Notes: generated by a model not told the origin, from the letters alone. Counted from the stretch's first letter, positions 21,411-29,078 are shown. The stretch is 30,779 bases of DNA from an uncultured Lysobacterales bacterium (GCA_946886865.1 CAMPJI010000022.1:1-30779); one strand, 5' to 3'. Numbers and translations are program-made.

Positions 21411-22436
21411 TCACCTTTGTTTTTCTTCACTTTCCTGACTATCCGGCGCATCGGTTGGCGGGACAGCCGCTTCGAGGATCGTGAACCCTTCGGTACTCAC
21501 GTCCGCAATCGATTCAGGCGTGACCAGCAGCGTGCTGCCGGGCGCAAGCACGGCATGCACCTGAACAGCGAATGCCGGGTCGATGTGAACGCGGCCGGCC
21601 GCCACCGCTGTCCGCATGTCGTCATCCGTGCGTTCCGGCGCGGTGTCCAGGCGGACGGGAATCTGCATCCAGTTGAGGGCCGGCTGGCCCGGCGCCAGGC
21701 GGCTGCCTTGCGCTGCGGTGCCTTCGAGCACCGCATACGCCTGGGTGCCCATGCCGGCGTCGTCGACGCGCACTGGGCCGCGACCGATCTCGATACCGCC
21801 CCGCATCACCACCAGCGTCCGGTCGGCCGTGCTGAGCACCATGGTGACCGGACCGGAGGGCGAACGATCGGGCTGCCAGCTCCAGCCGTCCAGCGCCCCT
21901 GCCTCGTCCACTGGCGCGCCGCTGCCGAACGGTGTGCGCGTGGCCACGCTGGGCGACTCCAGCTGCTGGGCGACGACGACGGTCATGCCGCGCTCCGTGA
22001 TGCCGAACAGGGCTTCTGAAAAGTCGTAGGGCAAGCGAACGCAGCCATGTGATGCCGGGTAGCCGGGCAAGTGGCCGGCATGCAGCGCGATGCCGTCCCA
22101 GGTCAGCCGCTGCATGAAGGGCATGGGTGCGTTGTCGTAGAGGTTGGAGTAGTGCTCGCGCCGCTTCTCCAGGATGTTGAACACCCCGGTCGGCGTCTCG
22201 TGGCCGGCCTTGCCGGTGCTGACCGGCGAGCTGCCAATGCGCACGCCGTTCCGGTAGACCACCGCGCGCTGCTCCTGCAGGCCGATCACGATCAGCACCG
22301 GGCCGTCGGGCGCCACCTCGGGTGTCCAGGTGAACGCGGGCGGCGGCGCGGCTGCCGCAGCCAGCGCGAATGCAGTGCACGCGGCCAGCACCGCGCCGCG
22401 GACCTGCGTCGCGAGGCGGCCCGTTGCCGTCCGCAT
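21411..22436 (-). CDS. L,D-transpeptidase, YkuD type
   Basis: 341 residues. Signal sequence (about 1-30, QVRGAVLAACTAFALAAAAA). The YkuD domain spans about 46-155: ETPTGVFNIL, then IALHAG with His119 and the catalytic SHGCVRL with Cys132. It probably forms L,D cross-links in the cell wall or cleaves them. The 190 residues behind the domain hold a second partial repeat (TMVLSTADRTLVVMRGGIEIGRGPVRV resembles the N-terminal strand pair ILIVIGLQEQRAVVYRNGVRIGSSPV type), perhaps a duplicated half without catalytic Cys. The start overlaps the stop of the universal stress protein gene (TGATG), so the two are translated together. Confidence 0.9.
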   Translation of the reverse strand: MRTATGRLATQVRGAVLAACTAFALAAAAAPPPAFTWTPEVAPDGPVLIVIGLQEQRAVVYRNGVRIGSSPVSTGKAGHETPTGVFNILEKRREHYSNLYDNAPMPFMQRLTWDGIALHAGHLPGYPASHGCVRLPYDFSEALFGITERGMTVVVAQQLESPSVATRTPFGSGAPVDEAGALDGWSWQPDRSPSGPVTMVLSTADRTLVVMRGGIEIGRGPVRVDDAGMGTQAYAVLEGTAAQGSRLAPGQPALNWMQIPVRLDTAPERTDDDMRTAVAAGRVHIDPAFAVQVHAVLAPGSTLLVTPESIADVSTEGFTILEAAVPPTDAPDSQESEEKQR

Positions 22437-22858
22437 CAGCGCACCACCGTCACCGGGGTCTGGCAATGGGCCAGCACCTTGGCGGTGACCGACCCCATCA
22501 GCGCGCTCCTGAGCGCACTGCGCCCGTGCGAGCCCATGACGATCAGGTCGCACTTGCCCGCGCGCGCATGCTTGAGCACGGCCTCGGCGGGGTCGGCGAC
22601 GGCGTGTATCTCTTCGAACGCCAGCCCGGCCCGCTTGAGCGCGGCGCGGGCGCGGCGGGTGGCGTACTCGCTGTTCTCGCGGTGGTAGCGGGCGGTCGCC
22701 TCCGCCCCGAGCGCGCGGGCGGCATCGGGCAGCAGCGCAGGGTCGGCATGCAGCAGGCGCACCGTCGGCGGCGCGGCCAGTTCCTTCGCCAGCGCGACCA
22801 CGTGGCGCGTCGCTCGCAGGGCCATGTCGCTGCCGTCCACGGCAAGCAGGATCTTCAT
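22436..22858 (-). CDS. Universal stress protein, single UspA domain
   Basis: 140 residues, a normal single-domain length. It begins with the strand MKILLAVDGSD and ends with the ATP-binding motif GSHGRSALRSALMGS, which fits G-x2-G-x9-G-S/T, followed by VTAKVLAHCQTPVTVV. It is therefore an ATP-binding type Usp rather than a UspA that lacks nucleotide. Such proteins accumulate in growth arrest and low oxygen. An FNR-like box (TTGAT-N4-ATCAA, both halves perfect) lies 58 nt upstream. It is divergent from the tandem Usp gene and heads a likely transcript with the YkuD gene. Confidence 0.93.
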   Translation of the reverse strand: MKILLAVDGSDMALRATRHVVALAKELAAPPTVRLLHADPALLPDAARALGAEATARYHRENSEYATRRARAALKRAGLAFEEIHAVADPAEAVLKHARAGKCDLIVMGSHGRSALRSALMGSVTAKVLAHCQTPVTVVR

Positions 22859-22916
22859 CGGTGGGCTCCGGATGTCGGGTGCGGGGCCATGCTGCGGCCG
22901 CGGGCCGGCGGCGCGC

Positions 22917-22930
22917 TTGATCTCGATCAA
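22917..22930 (-). promoter_or_regulatory. Consensus FNR/ANR-type box, Usp and L,D-transpeptidase operon
   Basis: TTGATCTCGATCAA is an exact TTGAT-N4-ATCAA. It lies 58 nt before the start codon at 22858, with CAGCAT 22 nt away as the -10 candidate. Confidence 0.7.
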
Positions 22931-22959
22931 AGCCCGCGCCGCATGCGCGCGATGCGCGG

Positions 22960-22973
22960 TTGACGCAGGTCAA
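22960..22973 (+). promoter_or_regulatory. FNR-like box for the tandem Usp gene
   Basis: TTGACGCAGGTCAA, 57 nt before the start codon at 23031. TGCAAT at 22996-23001, exactly 22 nt after the box, matches four of six -10 bases. Confidence 0.65.
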
Positions 22974-23030
22974 TCCGGGCCGTCCGCCGGCGCGCTGCAA
23001 TACAGGCCTCCACCCACCGGTCGCGCCGCC

Positions 23031-23873
23031 ATGTTCAAGGACCTGCTCGTCCCGCTCTCGGGCACTTCGGCCGACGCCGATGCCATCCACGCCGCCATCG
23101 ACCTGGCCGCGGATTTCAACGCGCACCTGGCCCTGCTGGAGATCGTCGCGTTGCCGCTGCCTGCGGCCAGCCCGTGGGGCCTGAGCCCGGACGTGGCGAT
23201 GGACGGCCTGTACCGGCGCCTGCGCGCGCAGGCCGAGGTCAACGCCGACAAACGACGCCGGGAGCTGGCCGGCTCGGGCGTGCCCCACGAAGTGCGCGTG
23301 GTGGAATCGCTGTTTACCGACTCCGCGCACATGGCGGCCCATTGTGCGCAGTACGCCGACCTGTCGGTGGTGGCCGGTGCAGTGGATGCCACGGCCGAGG
23401 GTGCGCGCCTGCACGACCTGATCGCCGCGCTGCTGGCGCACTCCGGGCGGCCCGTGCTGGTGGTGCCGCCGCGTAATCGCTCACCGCGACCGCCGCGCCA
23501 CGTCCTGCTGGCGTGGCGGCCGTCCAGCGGCACCACGCGCGCCCTGCACGATGCGCTGCCGCTGCTGGTGCAGGCCGAGCGCGTGGACGTCGTGATCGTC
23601 GACCCCACCGGCGGCGAGCGCGGCGACGGCCCGGAGCCGGGCGGCGACATCGCCACCCACCTGGCGCGCCACGGCGTGCGCGCGAACGTCGTCGTGCGCG
23701 ACTCGAAGGGCCGCGACGTCAGCGCGGTGCTACTCGAGCACGCCAATGCGATGCCGGCGCAGATGATCGTGGCCGGCGGGTACGGCCGCTCGCGGTTGCG
23801 GGAGTGGGCGGTGGGCGGCGTGACGCGTGAGCTGCTGTTCGGCAGCCCGGTACCGGTGTTCTTCAGTCACTGA
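23031..23873 (+). CDS. Tandem-domain universal stress protein
   Basis: 280 residues, two Usp domains in a row. The first (about 1-147) begins FKDLLVPLSGTSADADAI and ends RPVLVVPP; its nucleotide loop is degenerate (AGAVDATAEGARLHDLI lacks G-x2-G-x9-G). The second (about 155-280) starts RHVLLAWRPSSGTTRAL and has GGYGRSRLREWAVGGV, close to the ATP motif but with Gly where Ser/Thr is usual. Asymmetry of this kind is common in tandem Usps. ATG 23031 has only a weak ribosome site. Divergent from the single-domain Usp gene with two FNR-like boxes in the shared gap; its stop overlaps the convergent membrane protein gene by seven bases. Confidence 0.92.
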   Translation: MFKDLLVPLSGTSADADAIHAAIDLAADFNAHLALLEIVALPLPAASPWGLSPDVAMDGLYRRLRAQAEVNADKRRRELAGSGVPHEVRVVESLFTDSAHMAAHCAQYADLSVVAGAVDATAEGARLHDLIAALLAHSGRPVLVVPPRNRSPRPPRHVLLAWRPSSGTTRALHDALPLLVQAERVDVVIVDPTGGERGDGPEPGGDIATHLARHGVRANVVVRDSKGRDVSAVLLEHANAMPAQMIVAGGYGRSRLREWAVGGVTRELLFGSPVPVFFSH

Positions 23874-24328
23874 GCCGGCGTGGCGGGCCCGGCGCCGGGT
23901 GTCGGTCCGGCCCCGGCTACGTCACCCGAGCGTGCCGCGAGCGTGGCGTGGATGTCCGCGCGCGCCTGCCGGGCCAGCGCCTCGTAATGGTCGCGGAAGA
24001 TGGCCAGCGCATGCTCGTCCAGCTCTTCCAGGTCCAGCAGGGAGTTGCTGGCATCGCGCGAGACCCGGATCAGCTCGTCAAGCTTGATCTGCATCGCTTC
24101 GGTGTCGCGCACCTGGGTGTTCTGGATCAGGAACACCATCAGGAAGGTCACGACCGTGGTGGCGGTGTTGATCACCAGCTGCCAGGTGTCGCTGAAGTCG
24201 AACAGCGGCCCGGAAGCGATCCACGCGACCACCGCGGCCACCGCCAGCAGGAACGCCGAGGGCCGTCCGGTGTAGCGTGCCAGCGCCTTCGCCGTGCGAT
24301 TGAAGCCGTCTGTGCCCACCCCGCCCAT
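23867..24328 (-). CDS. Low-affinity iron permease-like small membrane protein
   Basis: 153 residues. Two membrane helices at about 24-41 and 48-69 with FNRTAKALARYTGRPSAFLLAV before the first and VINTATTVVTFLMVFLIQNTQVRDTEAMQIKLDELIR after the second, then an acidic helix (NSLLDLEELDEHALAIF). This is the pattern of the bacterial Iron_permease family (PF04120), named after fungal Fet4 but much shorter; iron transport by the bacterial proteins is unproven. The last 25 residues are Gly/Ala/Pro-rich. A ribosome site GGGAGGTGG precedes the ATG. An FNR-like box lies 54 nt upstream. Confidence 0.85.
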   Translation of the reverse strand: MGGVGTDGFNRTAKALARYTGRPSAFLLAVAAVVAWIASGPLFDFSDTWQLVINTATTVVTFLMVFLIQNTQVRDTEAMQIKLDELIRVSRDASNSLLDLEELDEHALAIFRDHYEALARQARADIHATLAARSGDVAGAGPTPGAGPATPAQ

Positions 24329-24382
24329 GCGCCACCTCCCGGACCCGACCCAACCAGCCTGACCCCTCGGTCCGGCCGGACA

Positions 24383-24396
24383 TTGACCCGCATCAA
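24383..24396 (-). promoter_or_regulatory. FNR-like box between the permease-like gene and the regulator
   Basis: TTGACCCGCATCAA. It lies 54 nt before the permease-like gene (- strand) and 101 nt before the regulator gene at 24498 (+ strand), so it could serve the former, or allow autoregulation of the latter. Confidence 0.55.
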
Positions 24397-24409
24397 CCCC
24401 TGACGTGGT

Positions 24410-24434
24410 GTTACGTACCGTTACACGCCGTTAC
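24410..24434. promoter_or_regulatory. Three GTTAC direct repeats with exact 10-bp period
   Basis: GTTAC occurs at 24410-24414, 24420-24424 and 24430-24434, on one face of the helix, 63 nt before the start codon of the Crp/FNR-type regulator. Possible operator of an unknown factor. Confidence 0.4.
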
Positions 24435-24497
24435 GCCGCTGACGTCGGCCGCGTCCCGTCCCCGGCTAGCGTGGTGGCATCTGCGGAGGGCACGCAC

Positions 24498-25208
24498 ATG
24501 CAACAGGCGATGACGGAACGGGCCGCGGAGTGGCCGCTGCCAACCACGACGGTGCCGATGGCGGGGCTGACTGCGGCGCTGGATGCAGGCTGGCCGTTGA
24601 TCAAGCACCGGCTGCGCCCACGGCAGCCGCTGTTCCTGGCCGGGCAGGACCGCGGCGCGCTCTACTACGTGCACGCCGGCTGCCTGAAAACCCGCGTGAT
24701 CAGTGCCGATGGACGCGAGCGCGTCACCGGCTTCCCCATGCGGGGCGACATCCTCGGGTTGGAGGCGCTCGACCTGGGCACCTACGCCTGCGACGCGATC
24801 GCGCTGGACGTGGGCGAGGCGTGGGAACTGCCGTGCCGCCACCTGGACGACGCCCCTCAGGCGATGCAGGCCTACCTCACACGGTGCTTGGCGCGCGAGC
24901 TGCGGCGCGACTGGTCCTGGATGCTCGACTTGTCCACGCTCAGTGCCGATGCGCGGGTCGCGCGGTTCCTGTCCGACCTGTCCGAGCGCCTCGCCGCGCT
25001 GGGCTACAGCGCCCACCAGGTGTTGCTGCGCATGACCCGCGCGGAGATCGGCAGCTTCCTGGGCCTGACCCTGGAGACGGTGACGCGCGCGCTGGGCCGC
25101 CTGCAGGCACGGGGGCTGGTGTCGGTGGACGGGCGTGCACTGGAGCTGGTCGATCCGGCCGCGTTGCGCAGCCTGCAGCCGGGGAACGGCGCGGCGGCGC
25201 TTCATTGA
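24498..25208 (+). CDS. Crp/FNR-family transcriptional regulator without N-terminal Fe-S cysteines
   Basis: 236 residues. Cyclic-nucleotide-type beta-barrel (about 33-120), dimer helix (about 121-150) and winged helix with the recognition motif MTRAEIGSFLGLTLETVTRALGRLQ (about 179-203). E-x-x-T-R (Glu193, Thr196, Arg197) corresponds to the E-x-x-S-R that reads TTGAT in FNR, so TTGAY boxes are a likely target. The N-terminal Cys cluster of FNR is missing; only Cys62, 98, 113 and 130 exist, with Cys98 (TYACDAIALDV) near the place of FNR Cys122. It may sense heme/NO like DNR or respond otherwise. ATG 24498 follows GCGGAGGG at good spacing. Six matching boxes lie within 7 kb. Confidence 0.9.
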   Translation: MQQAMTERAAEWPLPTTTVPMAGLTAALDAGWPLIKHRLRPRQPLFLAGQDRGALYYVHAGCLKTRVISADGRERVTGFPMRGDILGLEALDLGTYACDAIALDVGEAWELPCRHLDDAPQAMQAYLTRCLARELRRDWSWMLDLSTLSADARVARFLSDLSERLAALGYSAHQVLLRMTRAEIGSFLGLTLETVTRALGRLQARGLVSVDGRALELVDPAALRSLQPGNGAAALH

Positions 25209-25280
25209 GCCGGCTGTCGCGGGAGCGGTCCGCGTCGAACGCTGGGGCGCTGAGGAGGCAACGTGGGTCGCGAGATCTGC

Positions 25281-27278
25281 TTACCGGAGGGGGGCCGTTC
25301 TACCGGGCTCCGGCAAGGGCATCGCATCGAGCAGGGCGCGCACACGGGCGAGCAGGGCATCACGGTCGTACGGTTTGCCAATGATCTCGAACGCGCAGGG
25401 CACCTCACCCAAGGGGGCCTCATACCCCGTGGCGAGCAGCACGGCGATGTGCGGCTGCCTCTCCCGCGCGGCCAGGGCCATGGCCTGGCCGTCCATGCCG
25501 GGGCCGAGCATCACGTCGCTGAAAACGAGATCGAAGCGCTCGGCCTCAAGCATGGCCAATGCCGCCTCGCCGTGGGCCACCGCACGCACCTCGTGGCCGG
25601 CCGAACGCAGGAATGCGATCGCGATGCGACGCACATCGGGATCGTCTTCGACCACCAGCACGCGCTCGCCGCGCGACACGCCCGCGGGCGTGGCCTGTGT
25701 CGGGGGCACCTGCGCCTCGTCCACCGCCACCGGGAGGTACAGCGACACCCGGGTTCCATGGCCGGGTGTGCTCTCCATCCGCAGGCCGCCTCCGCTTTGC
25801 CGCGCGAAGCCGTAGACCATGCTCAACCCCAGCCCGCTGCCCCGGCCGGCCTCCTTGGTGGTGAAGAACGGCTCCATGGCGCGCGCCAGCGTCGCAGGCG
25901 ACATGCCCAGCCCGGTGTCGGACACGGTGATGCAGACGTACCGGCCGGCCGGCAGGTCGTCGCTTGCACGCGGGTGTCCCACATCGACGGGCACGGCGGC
26001 GATCTCGATACGGCCGCCCGCAGGCATCGCGTCGCGCGCGTTGAACACGAGGTTGAACATCGCCGCCTCGACCTGACCCGGGTCCACGTAGACCGCGCCG
26101 ACATCGGCGGCCGTGGAAACCTGCAGCACGATGCGCTCGCCCAGCGTGCGTGCCAGCATGCGCTGGAGGTCGTCCAGCAGCTCGGCCACCGAAACCGCGC
26201 TCGGCAGCAGCCGCTGCCGCCGTGCAAACGCCAGCAGCTTGCGGGTGAGCTGCGTGCCGCGGTCGACCGAGCGCATGGCGCTGTCGATCAGGTCGGATCC
26301 GTCCTCGCTCTGCACGTGGGGCCGCAGCAGTTGCAGACTGCCCGAGAGCACCGTCAGCAGGTTGTTGAAGTCATGTGCGATGCCGCCGGTGAGCTGGCCG
26401 AGCGCGTCGAGCCGTTGGCCGTGGGCCAGCGCTTCTTCGGCGCTGCGCTGGCGCAACAGCGTTGACAGCAGATGGCCGGTCGACTGCAGCAGATGCAGTG
26501 CACCGGCGTCGACCGCGTCGTCCTGCAGCGCGACCAGCAGCGCGCCGACCACGCCGTCGGTTGCCTGCAGCGGCACCACGATCACGCTCGCCTGGCCCGG
26601 CAGGTCACGGGGGCGGACCCCCAGCCCGTCGGGGCAGGCGCCGGGGGGGTGGACCGCCGGCGTGTCGCCGGGCGAACCCGCGGGGAGGGGCAGGGCAATG
26701 CCGTGGCCGTCGACGGACCAGACGGTGCCGGCCGCCGCATGGATCCGGGCGCCGTCGGCGCGGGGCGCGCGCAGCGCAATGGCAACGCCGGCAGCGCCGA
26801 GCGCGCTGGCGAGCAGGCCCGCCAGGGCGTCGAAGAGCCCGGGCCCGCCCAGTTCGATGGCCAGGTGCCCCACCTGCGCCGCGATGGTGTCGTAGCGGGC
26901 GCGGGCAAGCGCCTGCCGCTCGCGTTGCGTGTCCGTGATGTCGCGGATGGACGCCAGGACGTGGGGCGCGCCGCCGTGCATCAGCGGACTGAGCGCGATT
27001 TCAACCGGAAAGCGCGTGCCGTCGGCGCGCTGGCCCACCAGCAGTTGGCTCGTCGTCCCCATCGGGCGCACATGAGGGTCCTGCAGGTAGCGCGCGCGGT
27101 GTGCCCGGTGGCGTCCACGCAGCTCGGTCGGGAGCAGGGCGTCCACCTCCTGGCCGTCCAGTGCACCCTGCGCCAGTCCGAACATGGCGTGGGCCTTGCC
27201 GTTGGCGCGCACGATGCATCCTCGGGCGTCGACGATGACCAGCGCATCCGGCACCGCCTCGAACAGGTGCGGGTCCAT
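25281..27278 (-). CDS. Hybrid sensor histidine kinase (PAS-GAF-like-HisKA-HATPase-REC)
   Basis: 665 residues, cytoplasmic. PAS domain at about 1-118, with RGRHRAHRARYLQDPHVRPMG (54-74) and the end GQRADGTRFPVEIALSPL; a GAF-like region at about 130-275; HisKA with phospho-His302 in GGIAHDFNNLL; HATPase with N-box NLVFNARDAM, G1 SDTGLGM (Asp454), F-box EPFFTTK and G2 GRGSGLGLSMVYGF; then a C-terminal receiver with EDD at 544-546, phospho-Asp588 and Lys635. The receiver could feed back or pass phosphate to another protein. It starts four bases after the stop of the response regulator gene, making a two-gene operon. The PAS sequence has a His at the place of the FixL heme ligand. Confidence 0.93.
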   Translation of the reverse strand: MDPHLFEAVPDALVIVDARGCIVRANGKAHAMFGLAQGALDGQEVDALLPTELRGRHRAHRARYLQDPHVRPMGTTSQLLVGQRADGTRFPVEIALSPLMHGGAPHVLASIRDITDTQRERQALARARYDTIAAQVGHLAIELGGPGLFDALAGLLASALGAAGVAIALRAPRADGARIHAAAGTVWSVDGHGIALPLPAGSPGDTPAVHPPGACPDGLGVRPRDLPGQASVIVVPLQATDGVVGALLVALQDDAVDAGALHLLQSTGHLLSTLLRQRSAEEALAHGQRLDALGQLTGGIAHDFNNLLTVLSGSLQLLRPHVQSEDGSDLIDSAMRSVDRGTQLTRKLLAFARRQRLLPSAVSVAELLDDLQRMLARTLGERIVLQVSTAADVGAVYVDPGQVEAAMFNLVFNARDAMPAGGRIEIAAVPVDVGHPRASDDLPAGRYVCITVSDTGLGMSPATLARAMEPFFTTKEAGRGSGLGLSMVYGFARQSGGGLRMESTPGHGTRVSLYLPVAVDEAQVPPTQATPAGVSRGERVLVVEDDPDVRRIAIAFLRSAGHEVRAVAHGEAALAMLEAERFDLVFSDVMLGPGMDGQAMALAARERQPHIAVLLATGYEAPLGEVPCAFEIIGKPYDRDALLARVRALLDAMPLPEPGRTAPLR

Positions 27279-27282
27279 CGAC

Positions 27283-28023
27283 TCAGCGTCCGGTCACGTC
27301 GGCGGTAAGGACGTAACCCGCGCCGCGCACCGCCTGCAGAAGGCCGGGCCGTGCACCGGCGGCCTCCAGCTTGCGTCGCAAGCGGCCGATGCCCACGTCG
27401 ATCGAGCGGTCGAAGGGCCCCGCGCCGCGACCGTGGAGCGCGGACATCAGGGTGTCGCGGCTGAGCACCTCGTGGGCGTGGTCCAGCAGCGTACGCAGCA
27501 GGGCGAACTCGCCTGACGTCAGCGCGATCGCAGTGCCGTCGTCGCGGCGGAGGGTGCGGGCGGGAAGGTCCAGCGTGAACCGGTCGAAGTCCAGCAGGCG
27601 GGCCTGCGTCGGACGCGCGGCGGCGCCCCTGCGCAGGACACCGCGGATGCGTGCCAGCAGCTCGTGCAGGTCGAAGGGCTTGGCGAGGTAATCGTGCGCG
27701 CCCAGTTCCAGCCCGATCACGCGCTCGCCGGCCGCGCCCCGGCCGCTGACCACGATGGCAGGCGGCCCGCCGCGCTGCTCCAGGTGGCGCAGCAGCGAGA
27801 GCCCGTCTTCGTCGGGCAGGCCCAGGTCCAGGAGCACCAGGTCGGGCGCCGCGTGTGACAGGCAGTCGCGGGTGGTGCGCGCGTCGCGGGTGCGGAGCGT
27901 CCGCAGGCCGTGGCCCTGCAGGAATCGCGACACGACGCCGGCGACCTCGTCGTCGTCGTCGACGACAAGAACGAGGGGAGAGGCCCCGGTGGCCGGGGCT
28001 GGCGTGGGCCGCTGCGTGCTCAT
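27283..28023 (-). CDS. OmpR/PhoB-type response regulator
   Basis: 246 residues. Receiver at about 16-130 with acidic pocket DDDD (22-25), phospho-acceptor Asp66 in LLDLGLPDEDG, Ser93 in the T/S position and Lys115 in AKPFDLHELLARI. The winged-helix effector (about 143-240) has LTSGEFALLRTLLDHAHEVLSRDTL, the recognition helix RSIDVGIGRLRRKLE and the wing AVRGAGYVLTA. It is the first gene of the operon with the hybrid kinase, its presumed partner. The target genes are unknown. The reading frame is open far upstream, but ATG 28023 gives the standard N-terminus before the first beta-strand. Confidence 0.93.
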   Translation of the reverse strand: MSTQRPTPAPATGASPLVLVVDDDDEVAGVVSRFLQGHGLRTLRTRDARTTRDCLSHAAPDLVLLDLGLPDEDGLSLLRHLEQRGGPPAIVVSGRGAAGERVIGLELGAHDYLAKPFDLHELLARIRGVLRRGAAARPTQARLLDFDRFTLDLPARTLRRDDGTAIALTSGEFALLRTLLDHAHEVLSRDTLMSALHGRGAGPFDRSIDVGIGRLRRKLEAAGARPGLLQAVRGAGYVLTADVTGR

Positions 28024-28082
28024 GGCGTTGGCGGGCCAAGGATGCGCGCCTGGCGCGCGGGCGGCAAGACCGGCCGGCGGCG

Positions 28083-28715
28083 TCAGGTGGAGGGCAGGTA
28101 GGCGGCGGTGAGGGTGTGGAGGTGCAGGCGTTCCGCATCCCGCAGGAACGGGGCGACGAGCATCATCACCTGCACGATGCCGTCGCGGATGGCGGCGTGC
28201 TCGTCGCGGTCGCCGCGCGCGGCGGCGTAGTTGAGCCAGAACGTGGCGATGACCAGCACGTTGGTCGCGGTGGCAGCCAGCTCGTTGGCGGACGCCCGGA
28301 TGACACCGGCCTGCAGAAGGCCGTGGAGCACGCCGTGGGCCTGGCTGTCGGCCCGCTTGAGGATGCGGGCGAAGCGCAATCGCAGCGTGCGGTTGCGGCT
28401 GAGGATCTCGACCAGGTCGCGGTGCAGGAAACGGTAATCCCAGATGCACTCGAACACGCGGTGCAGCTGCAACCAGACATCCTCGAGCCCGGGCAGCCGG
28501 TCCTGCGGTGCGGCCAGCGCAGCGTCCATCCGCGACTCGAAGTCCGCGAACAGGTGCTCGATGATGTCGTCCTTATTGCGGAAGTGGTAGTAGAGGTTGC
28601 CCGGGCTGATCTCCAGCTCGTCGGCGATGTGGTTGGTGGTGACGTGCGGCTCGCCCTGGGCGTTGAACATCGCCAGGCTGCAGTCGAGGATGCGTTGTCG
28701 CGTCTGCCGGGCCAT
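28083..28715 (-). CDS. TetR/AcrR-family transcriptional regulator
   Basis: 210 residues. The N-terminal helix-turn-helix spans about 5-52: TRQRILDCSLAMFNAQGEPHVTTNHIADELEISPGNLYYHFRNKDDII, the standard TetR DNA-binding part with YYHF. The ligand domain (about 60-205) contains a TetR_C-like region with LHRDLVEILSRNRTLRLRF. The position 11 nt downstream of an acyl-CoA-binding protein gene on the same strand suggests a link to fatty acid or acyl-CoA status, as for FadR/PsrA-like TetR members; this is only inferred. The chosen ATG at 28715 gives the normal start shortly before the DNA-binding helix; a longer frame upstream has no support. Confidence 0.92.
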   Translation of the reverse strand: MARQTRQRILDCSLAMFNAQGEPHVTTNHIADELEISPGNLYYHFRNKDDIIEHLFADFESRMDAALAAPQDRLPGLEDVWLQLHRVFECIWDYRFLHRDLVEILSRNRTLRLRFARILKRADSQAHGVLHGLLQAGVIRASANELAATATNVLVIATFWLNYAAARGDRDEHAAIRDGIVQVMMLVAPFLRDAERLHLHTLTAAYLPST

Positions 28716-28726
28716 CGGTGCGCGGC

Positions 28727-28984
28727 TCAGCCGCGAAGCTGGGCGACCAGGTCGATGTAGCGCTGCCTGGCCTCGTCCCGGTCCACGCCCTTCAGGCGCA
28801 TCCACGCTTCGTATTTGGCCGAACCGACGAAGTCGAAGAAGCCCGGCTTCTCGCCGTGCACGTCGCCCTCGGTGGCCTGCTTGTAGCAGGCGTACAGTCG
28901 CAGAAGCGTGTCGTTGTCCGGGCGCTCGGTCAGCACCTGGACGTCGCGCGAGGCCTGCTGGAAACGTTCATCGAGATCGGTCAC
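28727..28984 (-). CDS. Acyl-CoA-binding protein
   Basis: 85 residues, the typical length of a single ACBP domain (PF00887). Conserved landmarks: LDERFQQASRDVQVL (helix 1), NDTLLRLYACYKQATEGD with the Y-K-Q-A-T-x-GD motif (helix 2), KPGFFDFVGSAKYEAWMRLKG (helix 3) and DEARQRYIDLVAQL (helix 4). It binds medium and long-chain acyl-CoA esters in the cytosol and keeps a pool for lipid metabolism. The start is GTG 28984, the one position giving the normal N-terminus. It is followed closely by the TetR gene, probably one transcript. Bacterial ACBPs are less common than eukaryotic ones but known in this group. Confidence 0.93.
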   Translation of the reverse strand: MTDLDERFQQASRDVQVLTERPDNDTLLRLYACYKQATEGDVHGEKPGFFDFVGSAKYEAWMRLKGVDRDEARQRYIDLVAQLRG

Positions 28985-29078
28985 GGCGGCCTCCGGCCTG
29001 GCGCCTGGCGAGCGAGGCGGCATGACAGCATGCGACCGCGGGTGAATCAATACCGCGCCCGCGCGCATGGCGTGCCGG

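Noticed and set aside
23867..23873. Possible frameshift or annotation error where the tandem Usp and the permease-like gene overlap
   Set aside because: Both stop codons are intact and the overlap is only seven bases tail to tail, which is common.
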